Source of the DNA: Sarcomyxa edulis
Taxonomy: Eukaryota; Basidiomycota; Agaricomycetes; Agaricales; Mycenaceae
NCBI GenBank assembly: GCA_009761415.1
Contig: QUOL01000001.1
Location: 2,666,001 to 2,730,000 of the forward strand
Reading direction: 5' to 3'
DNA: 64,000 bases
The number at the start of each line of letters is the position of its first letter. Position 1 is the first letter of the stretch. Under the pieces are notes generated by a model, which was given only the letters and a program-made list of their open reading frames with translations, had not been told where the DNA came from and did not search any database. Positions 42,474 to 55,196 of this stretch are shown piece by piece. The position numbers and the translations under genes are program-made.

Positions 42474-43214
42474 CTAGAACTTGCCAAAGGATTTCGTAGA
42501 GGCCTTGCTCTTCGACACCCGGAGGACGTTGAAGCGGACTGTCTTGGACAGTGGCCGGCATTGACCTGCGCAGTGTGTGAGAGGGCATGAAGAACAAGAT
42601 CTTGTGGATAATACGCACCGACAGTCACGACATCACCAACGTCAACACGGAACGCTGGGGAGACGTGGGCAGCCAAGTTCTTGTGGCGCTTCTCGTAACG
42701 GTCTGAAAACGGGGGAGGTCAGAGGATGCAGGCTAGGTTGAAGGACGCAGTAAAGCCGCGGCTACTGACTGTATTTGGGAATGTAGTGGAGGTAGTCCCG
42801 TCGGATGACGATGGTACGGGTCATTTTGGTGGAGATGACTTTGCCAGTCAAGATACGGCCACGGATGGAGACTTCACCAGTGAATGGGCATTTCTTATCT
42901 ATCCCAGGAATGAGACGAGTAAAAGTGCATGGGTTGGATGCACGCACCAATGTAAGAGCCGTTAATTGCCTCTGTGGGCGTCTTGTATCCCAAACCAACG
43001 TCCTTGTACCATCTCTTTTCCTTTGTGGAGATCTTCTTTCCGCCTATGTGCCTAGTATTGGGATAGTTACAAGTAGCAGACAATGGGGGACGCACCACGG
43101 GCTTTGGCGTTTTGGAAGATGTTTTGCTTCTGGAAAGCTTTTTCGACCTATTTTTTTCGCTGCTGTTAGTTTTTGGGTGGATGTGATTTTATGAGTACTT
43201 ACTTGGTGATCCAT
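42474..43214 (-). CDS. RPS11: 40S ribosomal protein S11 (uS17)
   Basis: A 12-nt first exon (MDHQ, 43214-43203) is spliced to [18 protein letters not shown]. It continues [20 protein letters not shown] and AINGSYI, then [55 protein letters not shown], and [17 protein letters not shown]. It ends FGKF at 42474. Each exon matches uS17 in order. The N-terminus is shorter than in fission yeast, so an additional upstream exon cannot be ruled out. It lies divergently from DNA ligase I. Confidence 0.92.
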
Positions 43215-43759
43215 GGCTTGTGATCTTGAGGGACGGCGAGGCTGGCGACGGCGACTAACGAGGGAACTGCACTGTCTGTTTGGCTTTGTTTACCAGTGGC
43301 TTCAATTTGGAGCTGTATAGTACAACAAACTAGTCACACAACGTCACACACACCACAGGATCAATAGACTAAGACTTGCACGCTGTCAAGACCAAGTCAA
43401 GACCTCTTCTGCATCGATTCCGACTCCACATCCGAAGCTACATCGTGGAGCAGGACCTTCTACACATACTTTGGAAGAAGCAGCTATGAAGGTCATGTGG
43501 AAGGGTCTTTTTTGGAGGTATTGGGTGCAAGCCGTACTAGTAGTGTGAATAGAATGCCACCGTGTCTTTTCTCTCGCTTCTGACATTCACATGAATATTC
43601 TTTTCTTGAGTACGGTGCGCAATGTGTATCGAATTTTGAACGAAAACTGTATATCGCTACGAGCCAAAAAATTGAGTCAACCAGCAGTGGCTTGGCACTC
43701 GGCAAGAAAATGAAATTCCTGTCCAAATTAGACAAGCGAACGCGTCGCGTCACATTTGT
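43215..43759. promoter_or_regulatory. Divergent promoter, RPS11 / LIG1, with MCB-like ACGCGT
   Basis: ACGCGT at 43740-43745, followed by CGCGTC, lies 15 bp before the first ligase ATG and 54 bp before the second. This hexamer is the MluI cell-cycle box bound by MBF before S-phase genes, including yeast CDC9, the orthologue of this gene. The S11 side shows nothing specific. Confidence 0.5.
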
Positions 43760-46700
43760 ATGTTCACGGCCACTCGGGCACGAGCCATTTTCAACATCAT
43801 GGGCCGTCAGCAAACACTAGGTACGCCTTTCACTCACATCCACATCCAACTATACATCTACATCTCACCTCAACATCTCACTACCCAGGAAAATTCTTCG
43901 AGATGCCCAAGAACATCAAGTCCACGCCTCAGCAATCCAGTTTATCGGAGATGTGGGGGAAGCGGAGTAAATCTGCTGTGGCGGCTGCGAAAGTAGAAGA
44001 GAAGGATGATGATGATATGAAGGTTGACGTGAAGGAGGAAACGAAAGGTAACGTTATTCTACCATTGCATAGTCTTGTCTTGACTGCCAATGACGCGTAG
44101 TCGCTGTACCACTGGCACCTGTGGCAGAAAGCTCGAAGCGGAAGGAAGATACAGTCGTTACGGAAGGTGGTTCTGTCTTAGCTTGCAAGACCATTCACTA
44201 GATCTCATGTCGTGTTCAGCAGACCGTCCAAGATTGAAGAAACGCCGGATAATCGAGTCTGACGACGAGGACAAGGCCAGCGTCGCGTCTAAATCTAAAC
44301 CTGGTGAGTCCCTGTCATTCGCGATAATGCATTCAGATCCCCATGTCGGTTGCGCTAGCAGCCAAGGAACGTTCCAAGTCCCCTAAATCAAGTGGTAAAA
44401 AGGCAGCATCAGCATCAGCATCACCGAAACCACCGAAACCCAAGACGAAGACGAAGACGAAGACGAAGATGAAAGGCAAAGGCAAAGGCAAGGCGAAAGA
44501 GGTCCAGCCACCACCCTCGGAAGAAGACGAGGAACGCGATGCAGTGACGTCTGCTACTAGTGCAGATGAGCAAGGCGAAGGAGAGGAAGAAGTAGACGCG
44601 GACGTGGATGAGGACGAGAGTGGTAACGAATCTGACGGCGGTGTTGCTGCAAAGGCGTGCGTCCCGTCTTTGTCTTTTCTTTTCTATGTATTAGGATGTT
44701 CCTGATCTGTGCGTCCTTTCCCTTCCCAGTGCCGAAGCAGCGTTAGCGAGAAAGAAAGATATTGATGTGAACGGGGGATGGAAAGTCGGCGAGCCGTATG
44801 TCCCTTACCTTTCCTTTCCTCCTTTCATGATCATGCTGATGCTGGCGCGCAATGCAGCGTACCCTACGCGACACTAACCAAAACATTCTCATTGATCGAA
44901 GCCACGACAAAACGACTAGAGAAAACCGCCCTCCTCACTTCGTTCTTATTACTCGTCATACAACGAAGCGCGCAGGGGGATACTAATTCCCTCCTTCAGT
45001 CGGTGTATTTGTGTATCAACCGCGTACGTGTTTCTCGACTCTCGACTCCCAGAATCGCGATACGTATACTTATGACAAGGAGGATAGTTAAGCCCAGATT
45101 ACGTCGGTGTAGAACTCGGAATCGGGGAGAGTCTGCTCATCAAGGCTATTGGTGAATCCACCGGGAGGAGTATAGCTGTCGTCAAGGCTGATTTGAAGAA
45201 GGAAGGGGATTTGGGGTTGGTGGCTATGGTTTGTTCATTCCATATCTCTATCTCTTTGGAGAGTGCGCAACAGACAAATCTGACTTGACGGACGTACGTA
45301 TTACAGAATTCGAAGAACAACCAAAAGACGCTGTTCAAGCCAAAACCATTGACTGTTGGATTGGTGTTTTCGAATTTGAGGGATATCGCTTTGACGTCGG
45401 GGAATTCGGTTAGTGGACTCGCTGTTTCCTTTCCCCTTCTCTCCTTTCACGCGTCCCTGATCTCATCTAATCTCTCTGTGTGTGTGCCCCTCCCTTCCTC
45501 CCTTATATATCCAGTCCCAAGCAAAGAAAGTCTCCATAATCACCAAACTCCTCGCCTCATGCCAAGAATTCGAAGCAAAGTACATCGTACGTAGTTTAGA
45601 AGGAAAACTTCGGATTGGAAACGCGGAACGTTCTGTGTTGGTGGCTCTGGCGCATGCTGCGGTGCTGGCTGAGAAGGAACGGAGTGAGTGGCTTTTCCAC
45701 GCGATTGGAGGTTAGGTCTTGTGTCATGTACTGACTGAACGTCGTTTCGTTGCTCGTATGGGGTGTAGGTCGCAAGAAATGGAGCACTGAGAAATTGACG
45801 GCACGTCTTGAGGAAGGTTCTAATATCCTTAAAGCAGTGTATAGGTACGTCCCACTCCCGCTCCCCCAAACCCCATCTCCACTAACCAACCCCCCAGCGA
45901 ACTCCCCTCATACGACAAAGTCATCCCCGCCCTCCTCTTACACGGCATCGACGGTCTCCGCCAAAAATGCAAACTAACCCCAGGCGTACCCCTCAAACCC
46001 ATGTTGGCCAAACCCACTAAAGCTATTGGGGAGGTTCTGGATCGGTTTGAGGGGAAGAAGTTTACGTGTGAGTATAAGTATGATGGGGAGCGTGCGCAGG
46101 TATGTGTTTTTTGGGTTTTGGATTTGGATGTGTGGGGTGTGGGGTGTGGGGTGTAATGTGTGTGGCGTTGGACTGATGTGCGTGGCAGGTACATAAATTG
46201 GAAGATGGGACCGTTGGTGTGTTCAGTCGGAATTCTGAGGATATGAGCAAGAAATATCCGGATCTTGTCGAACAGCTTCCTGCTGTAAGTTCTCCGACGA
46301 TCTCATCCTTCCCAAAACTGACTGACTGACTTCATTCCGTTTCCTTTTTAAGTGCATAAAAGAGTCTACAAAATCATTCGTGCTGGACGCCGAAGCTGTC
46401 GCCATTGACCGCCTCACTGGCAAATTGATGCCTTTCCAGGAACTCAGCAAACGAAAACGCAAGGATGTGAAAGTGGAGGATATCCAGGTTCGCGTGTGCT
46501 TATTCGCGTTTGATCTTTTGTATCTCAATGGCGAGGTACGTTTCTTTCTCTATTTATGAAGGTCGCGTGCCACCCACTTACACTTCACGCAGTCTTTACT
46601 CCAAAAAACGCTACACGAGCGCAGAGAGCTTTTACGAGAGCATTTCAAGGTCGTTCCTGGAGAATTCGAGTTTGCAAAGTCGTCTGATGGCGAGACTACG

Positions 46701-47534
46701 GATGAGATACAAAGCTTTTTGGAGGAGAGTGTCAAGGATGGTTGTGAAGGTCTTATGGTCAAAATGTTGGAGACTGATGCTAGCTTTTATGAACCAAGTC
46801 GGAGAAGTGTTAATTGGCTTAAAGTGAGTGGTTCCCTCTCACCTGGTGAAAGAAAGATGGGTGCTAAAATTTGTATTGCAATTGCAGCTCAAGAAGGATT
46901 ACCTCGCTGGCGTCGGAGACTCCCTCGACCTCGTCGTAGTTGGCGGATACTACGGGAAAGGCAAACGAACAAACGTCTACGGCGCGTTCCTCCTCGCGTG
47001 TTATGACAGCGACTCGGAAGAGTTTCAGACCATTTGCAAAATCGGGACTGGGTTCAGCGAGGAGATGCTCCAATCCCATTGGGAGACACTCAACCCACTG
47101 GAAATGACGAAAGTGCGAGGAGACGTCAAGGTGGGAGGGGCTAAACCTGATATCTGGTTCGAACCGAAGATCGTTTGGGAGGTTTTGACGGCTGATCTCA
47201 GTTTGAGTCCTATTTATACGGCTGCTCAAGGATTGGTGAGTCTTGATGTTGTCATTCCTCGTCATGCTATAGGCTGAAGGTAATTTGTTGTTTTCAGGTG
47301 GAGGATAGAGGTATCTCTCTTCGGTTCCCTCGGTTTATTCAGATACGCGACGACAAGTCTGCAGATGACGCGACTGGGCCTGACCAGGTGTGTTTTTTAT
47401 ATCAAGTTTTTCCATTTAGTTCAAGTCGACTTAAGATAATCTAGATCGCGGAGATGTATGAGAGGCAAGCGTTGGCTCAGAGCGGAAAAGGGAAGAAGAA
47501 GAAAGGTGGCGACGTCGACGACGGATTTTGGTGA
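43760..47534 (+). CDS. LIG1: DNA ligase I (ATP-dependent)
   Basis: Many short introns. The N-terminal region carries a PIP box, QQTLGKFF, assembled from two exons, for PCNA binding. It is followed by a long basic/acidic disordered segment with KTKTKTK and GKGKGKAK repeats. The DNA-binding domain ([20 protein letters not shown]) and catalytic core follow: [12 protein letters not shown] with the AMP-accepting Lys, [12 protein letters not shown], then [30 protein letters not shown] and [13 protein letters not shown]. The OB fold ([20 protein letters not shown]) and RFIQIRDDK finish the enzyme. It seals Okazaki fragments and repair nicks. Two in-frame starts exist: 43799 in a good context (A at -3) and 43760 in a weak one. 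The longer form adds [13 protein letters not shown], a mitochondrial-type leader. Confidence 0.93.
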
Positions 47535-47643
47535 TATGTTATGATATATATATAGTTCTATGAAGAACGAAAGGATTTTATTGTCAGCGGCAAGTACTAT
47601 GTGCGTGCACATGAGCGAATGACATTACCCGTCCAATCGAAGA

Positions 47644-48263
47644 TCACTTATTTGCAATCTTCTTGGCCTCGTCTCGTGCAATCTTGACGGCTTCTGTGAC
47701 TTTGCCCTCCTTGAGCTCTCCAGTGATCCCTAGTTTCTTCTCTCTACCACCGTTGTGCCAGTAGTTCAGGAAGCGAGCTCCTTGCACAGACTGTGCAGTC
47801 GCGTTTGTGAAATGGCAGGCGAATAGAAGATAATTTCTAGGTTGAACGCGCCAGGCTGCAAGGATGGCACTCCGTTAGACCGTTCAGGTGAGGGAGCACC
47901 TATATAGAACTAACCGAAACGCATGAAGACCAAACTAGGGTGAAATATGAGTAAGGTAGGGGGACTATGACGAGGCGAACGTACGAGTAGACCGCGAGGG
48001 CTGAAGTCATCGTTCCCGAGATGACTTCTTCATCTTTTCGCAGATCAGAGAGGGCAGCAAGAGGTAGACCCCAGTTGGCAACCTGGTGAGGTGATCGTTT
48101 GGATCATTCCGTGGGTCCGAGAAGTGTACGACTTACTGGTCCCCAGAAATGCGTGCCTTTTCAAGGAGTCAGATGGATAGTAGGGTATATATTTTGTCTA
48201 CTCACTAAAGAAGTATTCTCTTGCAGCCGGCGAACGAAGCCAAGTGAAAAAAGTGGAAGACAT
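47644..48263 (-). CDS. MPC1: Mitochondrial pyruvate carrier subunit MPC1
   Basis: The start [19 protein letters not shown] at 48263 is followed by [20 protein letters not shown], the MPC1 signature. It continues [39 protein letters not shown] and [11 protein letters not shown], with a Lys-rich C-terminus ([13 protein letters not shown]). At least three short introns interrupt it. MPC1 pairs with MPC2 in the inner mitochondrial membrane to import pyruvate. No MPC2 gene is in the window. It is divergent from the next gene, 370 bp away. Confidence 0.9.
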
Positions 48264-48633
48264 GAGTGAACGAAAGAAACAAATTTGGGAGGACCGAGGT
48301 GGATATATAGCCGCCGACGTTGCGTACAGTGCGGCCGTCAGCGGTCAGCTGCTCCATGGCTTTACCCAACCACCATCACCTACAATATTCTACCTGATAT
48401 ACCTGCTACTTCTGCTCTCTCCAACAATGGCTACTATAACTGAATTATTCTGGTCCCACAGGCCTAGCTCTTTCCCCAAAAAAACCCCGCATTTTGAGCG
48501 CTTATTTACCGAGAAAGGCAATTCTGATCTTACGCGCTTCTTTTCCGCCTCATGTTCTCTTTCTCGTGCATAAATACCGGCCAGCGCCTTATCTTGATCT
48601 GTCCTACGAGTATACCCTTCGACCCACCATAAA
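48264..48633. promoter_or_regulatory. Divergent region, MPC1 / unknown mushroom protein
   Basis: 370 bp. A TATA-like ATAAATA lies near 48570, about 65 bp before the downstream ATG. Nothing else was recognised. Confidence 0.3.
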
Positions 48634-50048
48634 ATGCAGCAAATATACGGCCCAAAAGGTACCTATCCAACACCAACGTATGGCCAGCAGTACTACTCTC
48701 AGAATCCTTATTATGCTTCCGCCACTCCTGCCACGGCCAATGCTCCCCTCAATGCGTATGGCCCGACTTACTATGGCGCTCCAGCCCCAAGTACTCCCTA
48801 CCCAACCCATAACGCCATGCCTGGTCCAAACTTCGGTGCAGAGCAGCCTGCTGCACCCATGGCTCGTCCAAAGAAGTACAGCAGACGTTCTACAACTTAC
48901 CCGAACGAATACCCTATTAAATCCGCAATGAAACCACGGCCTGCAGAGGAGGGAGAGAAACGACTGAAGAGAAGAAATACGGAGGGTCAAGCTGAGGCTC
49001 AGACTCGTATGCCCAATCTAAACCTATTACGACCCCGGACGTACTCCAATCCCACACATCGGGATCGAGACAGTGGATTCGTACCACTACACATCTTCGT
49101 ATCATTTCACAGATCCGATGAACTACGGTCAGAACTATCTTCTTCCACTTTGTCATGCACTTTCATCTCACGTTCTTGTATCTCGATTTCTGTGCTCCTC
49201 AAAGAATAGAGCATGTTACAGAGGATGCCCTGAAGGATCTCAGAGATACCATCAAGCCCATCTGGCCCTATGGCCACTCGGATGAAGTCGTCGATACTAC
49301 TTGGCAAGTTCGTTTTGCTAATTCTCCCTGGTCTAGTAGAGGGAACGAGGCTCTATTGTAGGTTGACTGTTATTCCCCGTCGATTGTCAACTAATGTCAT
49401 GTATATCTTATATAGAGCCTACGATATCATTATCGCCGTTTTCACTCTCTTTACACGGCGGGTCCGTCTATCTCATCTTGCTCGAGTCTCATTGCATCTC
49501 ATGATTGTATATAGGGCTTTTGGTATTTGACGTCTATGGATACTGCTAGTCCAGTAGGTGTTCATTTCTAATCATGTTGACTTGTCGTTAATCGTTGTTC
49601 TCATTACAAGCCTCCTCGCCTGATATTTTCAGCAAGACGCATCGACAACACCGCTCATTTCTTTCTCGGCTACTTCTCTCGCTCGGGCCATCGACTGACC
49701 CTCGTAAAACCGCCTCCTCATATCGGTGCCTCCATAGGAACTGAAATTCGGCGCGTTCTACCACTTACCGTCGAGTCTGAGCACATGGGTGACAAGCGTG
49801 TCATTGAGCTAAAAACCAACGCATTTCGAGGTCGGGCGTTCTTTTTCACTTTTGTGCCTCTGATGTACAATAATATCGTGATTACAGCTCCGATAGTGGA
49901 AAAACCTCGTTTCATCATGCATGTGCTGAAGATAATCCAAGAAATGGGATATCGACTCGAGGCAACTGTGCCTATGGCTCGAGGAGGGCCGTTAGGACTT
50001 GGTCCCAGGAAAGAATTGTTTGTCTTCCGGGGTGTCCGTTCAAGTTGA
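48634..50048 (+). CDS. Unknown agaricomycete protein, Tyr/Pro-rich N-terminus and conserved C-terminal domain
   Basis: The first exon codes a Tyr/Pro/Gln/Ala-rich low-complexity region (MQQIYGPKGTYPTPTYGQQY) and a basic segment (KKYSRRSTTYPNEYP). After introns the conserved-looking domain runs EHVTEDALKDLRDTIKPIWP, then DTTWQVRFANSPWSSRG, then SARRIDNTAHFFLGYFSRSG and HRLTLVKPPPHIGASIG. It ends FIMHVLKIIQEMGYRLEATV, PMARGGPLGLGPRKELFVFR. The WQVRFxxxPWSSxG and PLxRGG...RKELFVFRG pattern resembles a large mushroom family of unknown function that I know only by appearance. Exact junctions around 49070-49210 and 49370-49640 are uncertain. Confidence 0.65.
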
Positions 50049-50235
50049 ATGGGATACATCGTGTATCTGTATTGGAGGAGATATACATACTTATGACTGG
50101 GTAGCGCGTCCGTCGATTCATTGTTCCCTCATATAGACTAACAATTATGGATATCATGTCTGTCTGCGGTTTAGCTCTAAGTATGTGGATATCTTGGTAT
50201 TAAGTACATTGGGACCGTACGCGTTGGGTAATGGA

Positions 50236-51167
<932 letters not shown>

Positions 51168-51457
51168 TCTATGTATCGCACGTCGTGGGCTGATGGAAGA
51201 TGATTTATATACTGTCCGACATCCAAAAACAAGATAGCGTTGCATTAAATATCAAACACGTGACTACGCGCAGAAACTCAGCGGCGTTCCTCAAGATCCT
51301 TGAGCGCGTAATTGGACCGAGGTAACTGGCTACCTTGCTCTCAATCAGCGTGATACACGGACTCATTACATGTGTATTTCACAAAACGACAGGCTCGACA
51401 TACAATAATCTACACGAATGGTACGATACCTGGGCCTGCTTCTCTCATTATTTATTA

Positions 51458-54400
51458 TTAGGCCACCATGATGGCTAACGTGCCGTAAGGGGTTGGCTGT
51501 TTTAGACGCAGGAGATCTTTCGTAGCGAGAACTGGAGAGCCTACGGTCAGCTGGGGGTAGTACACAGTCAACGAGGTACATACCTAAGCAGTGGTAGAAA
51601 GCAGCAGCAGCGACGTGTCTAGTGCTCGTCGTCTTCGGAACAACATTATCGAAACTAAGGTATTTGGCGGAACTGGGAAGTGATTGGTACTGCATTTTAG
51701 CATATCTGTTATTAAAAAGAATCAGCGGTGAGGTCACACTGCAGATAGAAACAAGGAGGACTCTAAGAAATTATAAGAGTTTCTCTCTAGCGTAATAAGG
51801 TTTTCTGATTGTTGAGACTCAAAGGTAGCTGAATTATTGGCGAGGACTATAGCACGGTTATATTAGCGTCCAACCCCCAAGTGAAGGGTAACAAATACAC
51901 TCACGATCAAAGGCGAAGTCTTCCTCGATCAATTGGGAGTCCCTGCGGAATGGAGCAGGAGAATGACCGGTAAGGCTTCCACGTTGGCTAGGTAAGCCTA
52001 CGGAGCTCTCCCTTCGGCTCAAAGACCGCGAGCTTCCTCGGAGACGAATTTCCGCACGGTCAACACTGATTCTATCGCTTCCTCCTTCCCCAGCAGGAGC
52101 GCCAGCTGAGGAACTGGCTCCACCTGCGTTATCCCAGGGAAACAACGAACTTCTTTGTGAACCAGTGCCACCCGGAGCATCTTCGGCGCCACCATGGAAG
52201 CCGAAATTGCCCTCAAAGACGGAAGGTGCACGCGAAACGCGACGGCCTTGTCCGGGATCCTGTCGAGTTTCTGTCAGCGCCACTGACGAGCAAAAAAATC
52301 AGATCGTATACGGACTTCTGATGAACGAAGATGGCTAGGGTCGCGCTCCATATCATCTCCATTGAACTGGAAGTCCCCTGGAAGAGTCGAGTCGTAAGTC
52401 GTTATGCCACCGTTGAAATGGGAACATGCATTGTGAACCTTGCATTCCACCGTCCATATCAATGTCCATACCCATATTCATACCATCGTAGTCGAATACT
52501 TCTTGGTCCGCTTGCTCATCACCGTATTCTTCGATGGTGGGCATGTTCTTCGTCTTGCGCCGTTTTGCTGGACGTTCTTCTGCTTCTGCATCGAATATAC
52601 GTCAAACTCTTTGGGACACGAAGAAGTCACAAAAATAACGGACCGGGGATATGTATATGGAGGGCGCCAGTTCTTGCCTCGACCTGAACTTTGAAGTTCT
52701 CTTGCCAAAAGTCGACCAATACCTGTGCTTGTACTATAAAAAATTGTCCGTCAGTTGGAGGAATAAACTGACCAAAAGCAAAATGTTTACTTCCTCCTGG
52801 GACACCCCAGATCAAATCATCTAGAATTTTAGCGCTGTCTTTCTCTGATTTTTTTAGTTCAATTTCGCGTCTCAAGACATCTTGACCTTCAAGGTATTGT
52901 GCGCGAGCAGACTACACAAGTGGGTAAGTGTGATCGAGCAGTTGGCTAGCGATGATCATCGTAGTTCACCTTCAGTTCATCATCGGTCAATTCAGTCCTT
53001 GCATCTAACAGTAAACGTGTTTTTTTGACTTTCTTTGTAGGCTTGATAATTTGATTCTGGTCGACTGGAGTGATATCGATTAACGGTTGGGGAAATTCTT
53101 CATCTTGTGAGAGCAGTAAGCGAGAGAAAGAGGTCGCGGGACTGAGAGCAGGACGTGGCGTCATTTGTGAGCCCTGGTACGAGGAGGGAGGTCGGTTTTC
53201 TGGGATTGGGATGTCAGTAAGAAGATCGGGAGAACGTCGAGCGAGACTGAACACCTTTGTCGGAATCGGAAATGGCCTAGAAGCAATGAACGTGAGTGCG
53301 GATCAAAAGAATAGACATCGATGAATCTGCTTACCTTTCTCTTCGGTCGAGGGGTATTGCGGGGTGTGTCTGCAGGATCTTGGAGCTTGTCGCCCATACC
53401 AGCTCCCAAATCGAAGTCCATTCCCATATCCATTCCCATGTCCATGTCCATGTCGTTCAATCCGAGGTCCAGAGGGAGGTCCAGATCCATGTTGCTAATC
53501 GAAGGAAAGGACATTAACATGATTTCGTAAGAAAGGACAACGATGAAAACAAACTCTTGTCCAATTTTCATCGGAGACCCTCCCCAGCCTTCTCCAAGCT
53601 CTCTAGCAAGATCGTCCAGCCCACCACCAAGGTCTAGACCGTCATCGCCAAAGAAATTGTCGCTGAAATCAAATCCGCCGCCTTCTGCTTGAGACGACGA
53701 CGGATCCATGCCACCGGCTCCTCCTGAGCCGGCATTAAAAGAAAGGTCGAAAGAGGTTGACAACAAGTGATCATGATGCTCTTTCAGAGTGTATAACTCG
53801 GCTCGGAGGTTTTCCGCAAGGGGAGCTAGAGCCTGAGAGGCCTTGGCTTTACCCTTTCCTTTCGATTGTTTCGCTTTCGGATTGAATTCGTCGTCGTCGT
53901 CGTCTTCCTCGTGGGATTTGTCTGCCGAAGGTAAGTGAATATTAAGCTGGGTGACGGGGCGAAGTAAATGCATACCACCAATTTTAAGGTACTCATCCCA
54001 ATCCTAGAAGAACCGCGTCGTATCAGCGCATATAGGAGGAGAAATTCAATTCAAAACAACGTACGGCGACAAGATTGTCAAAGTCCATGGCGAATGCAGC
54101 CCGAGGGTCTGCTGCCAATGTCAATGCTGAAGACCTTTCAATGTAATAAATAACGGCGTCTGTTACTACACAGGGGACACACGTACTTTGCATTAGGATG
54201 AAGCATCTGAAGTTGGGCGTCGGCTATAGCTGAGGACTGAAATTCTTGCACTACTTTCTTAAGAGAATTGAAACAGGTGGTCACATCCGACATGAAGATT
54301 TCTTGCTTCACTTTTTTGGTCATAGCGAAAAAAAGTGAGGAATTGACGGGTGCGAAGGAAGACCCACATACCTTTATATACTCTGGAACAAGAGTCGTCG

Positions 54401-54745
54401 TGAGCTGTGTGTCCGGACTTCGTAAACAGCTGGAGCTTACCGCGCTACTCCAACCATGAGATTGCTGGAGAGCCTCAATGCGAGCGGTTCGGCGGGCTCT
54501 GCTATCAGATCACATAATTGCGCGATATCAGCTATCAATACAGATTTCTTGGGAAGTTTTTTGAAGGTCGATTTGGAGCCGAGAGTCGCAGCAAGCCTGA
54601 CGATGATACGATTTTCGAGGTGTTCAGTAGTGAAACAAGAATGAAATGGAGATCGGTGAAAAGGGGGCCGAAAAGAGGTTGAGTGTTACCATAGAAGACC
54701 GAAGCCACTATCTCTTCTTGCTAAGAGCTCAGGAGAGAAAAACAT
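51458..54745 (-). CDS. REC8: Meiotic cohesin kleisin REC8
   Basis: The N-terminal kleisin domain begins MFFSPELLARRDSGFGLLW. It continues across an intron as LAATLGSKSTFKKLPKKSVL, then IADIAQLCDLIAEPAEPLAL and RLSSNLMVGVARVYKVKQEI. This opening is typical of REC8, not RAD21. The middle is acidic and low-complexity, including DMDMDMGMDMGMDFDLGAGM. It then has DARTELTDDELKSARAQYLE, as in the central kleisin motif. The C-terminal winged-helix region has LSFDNVVPKTTSTRHVAAAA, then FYHCLG, then LKQPTPYGTLAIMV. REC8 holds sister chromatids together in meiosis and is cut by separase. About ten introns are present; some junctions are approximate. It is divergent from HSP104. Confidence 0.85.
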
Positions 54746-55196
54746 GTTACAAACGTCAAAGGTATACTACATCATGTGAGTTTGATTCCGTTCGACGCGT
54801 CAAAGTGGTAAAAACTTACTGTTATACACAGTTAATTTATGGAAATTTAGGGATTACAGACTACAACATGAATGGGAGAATTTCGTTTTGAGGGGAAAGG
54901 ATGATAGTAGAGACAAAAACGCGTCTTGCCATCGACGTCGACTTCCAGGTCGGACTTGGGAAGTACTGTGACAGGAAGCAAAGTAAGATTGACGTCGCGG
55001 AGTTGCGGAGATTGAATCGAACAGAGCACGTGAGGTGACGTCTGCTGCCATTCCAGCGAGTTCCAGATGTGTCGGGCAAGAAAGGGAGAGCTCGAGCAAA
55101 GGTCGAGAACCCTCCTCCCCCTTCTACCGATCCTCCAAAACATATAAAATCCACCTCCATCTCGTCCCGATATTTCCCCAATTTCCCCAAACATCC
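54746..55196. promoter_or_regulatory. Divergent promoter, REC8 / HSP104, possible heat-shock element
   Basis: Two TTC units at 55051 and 55061, separated by seven bases, fit a step-type heat-shock element about 135-145 bp before the HSP104 ATG. A third unit at the same spacing is absent. The HSP104-proximal DNA is pyrimidine-rich. Confidence 0.35.

Noticed and set aside
51458..54745. RAD21 (mitotic kleisin)
   Set aside because: The first residues and the LAATLGSKS block match REC8 better than RAD21.
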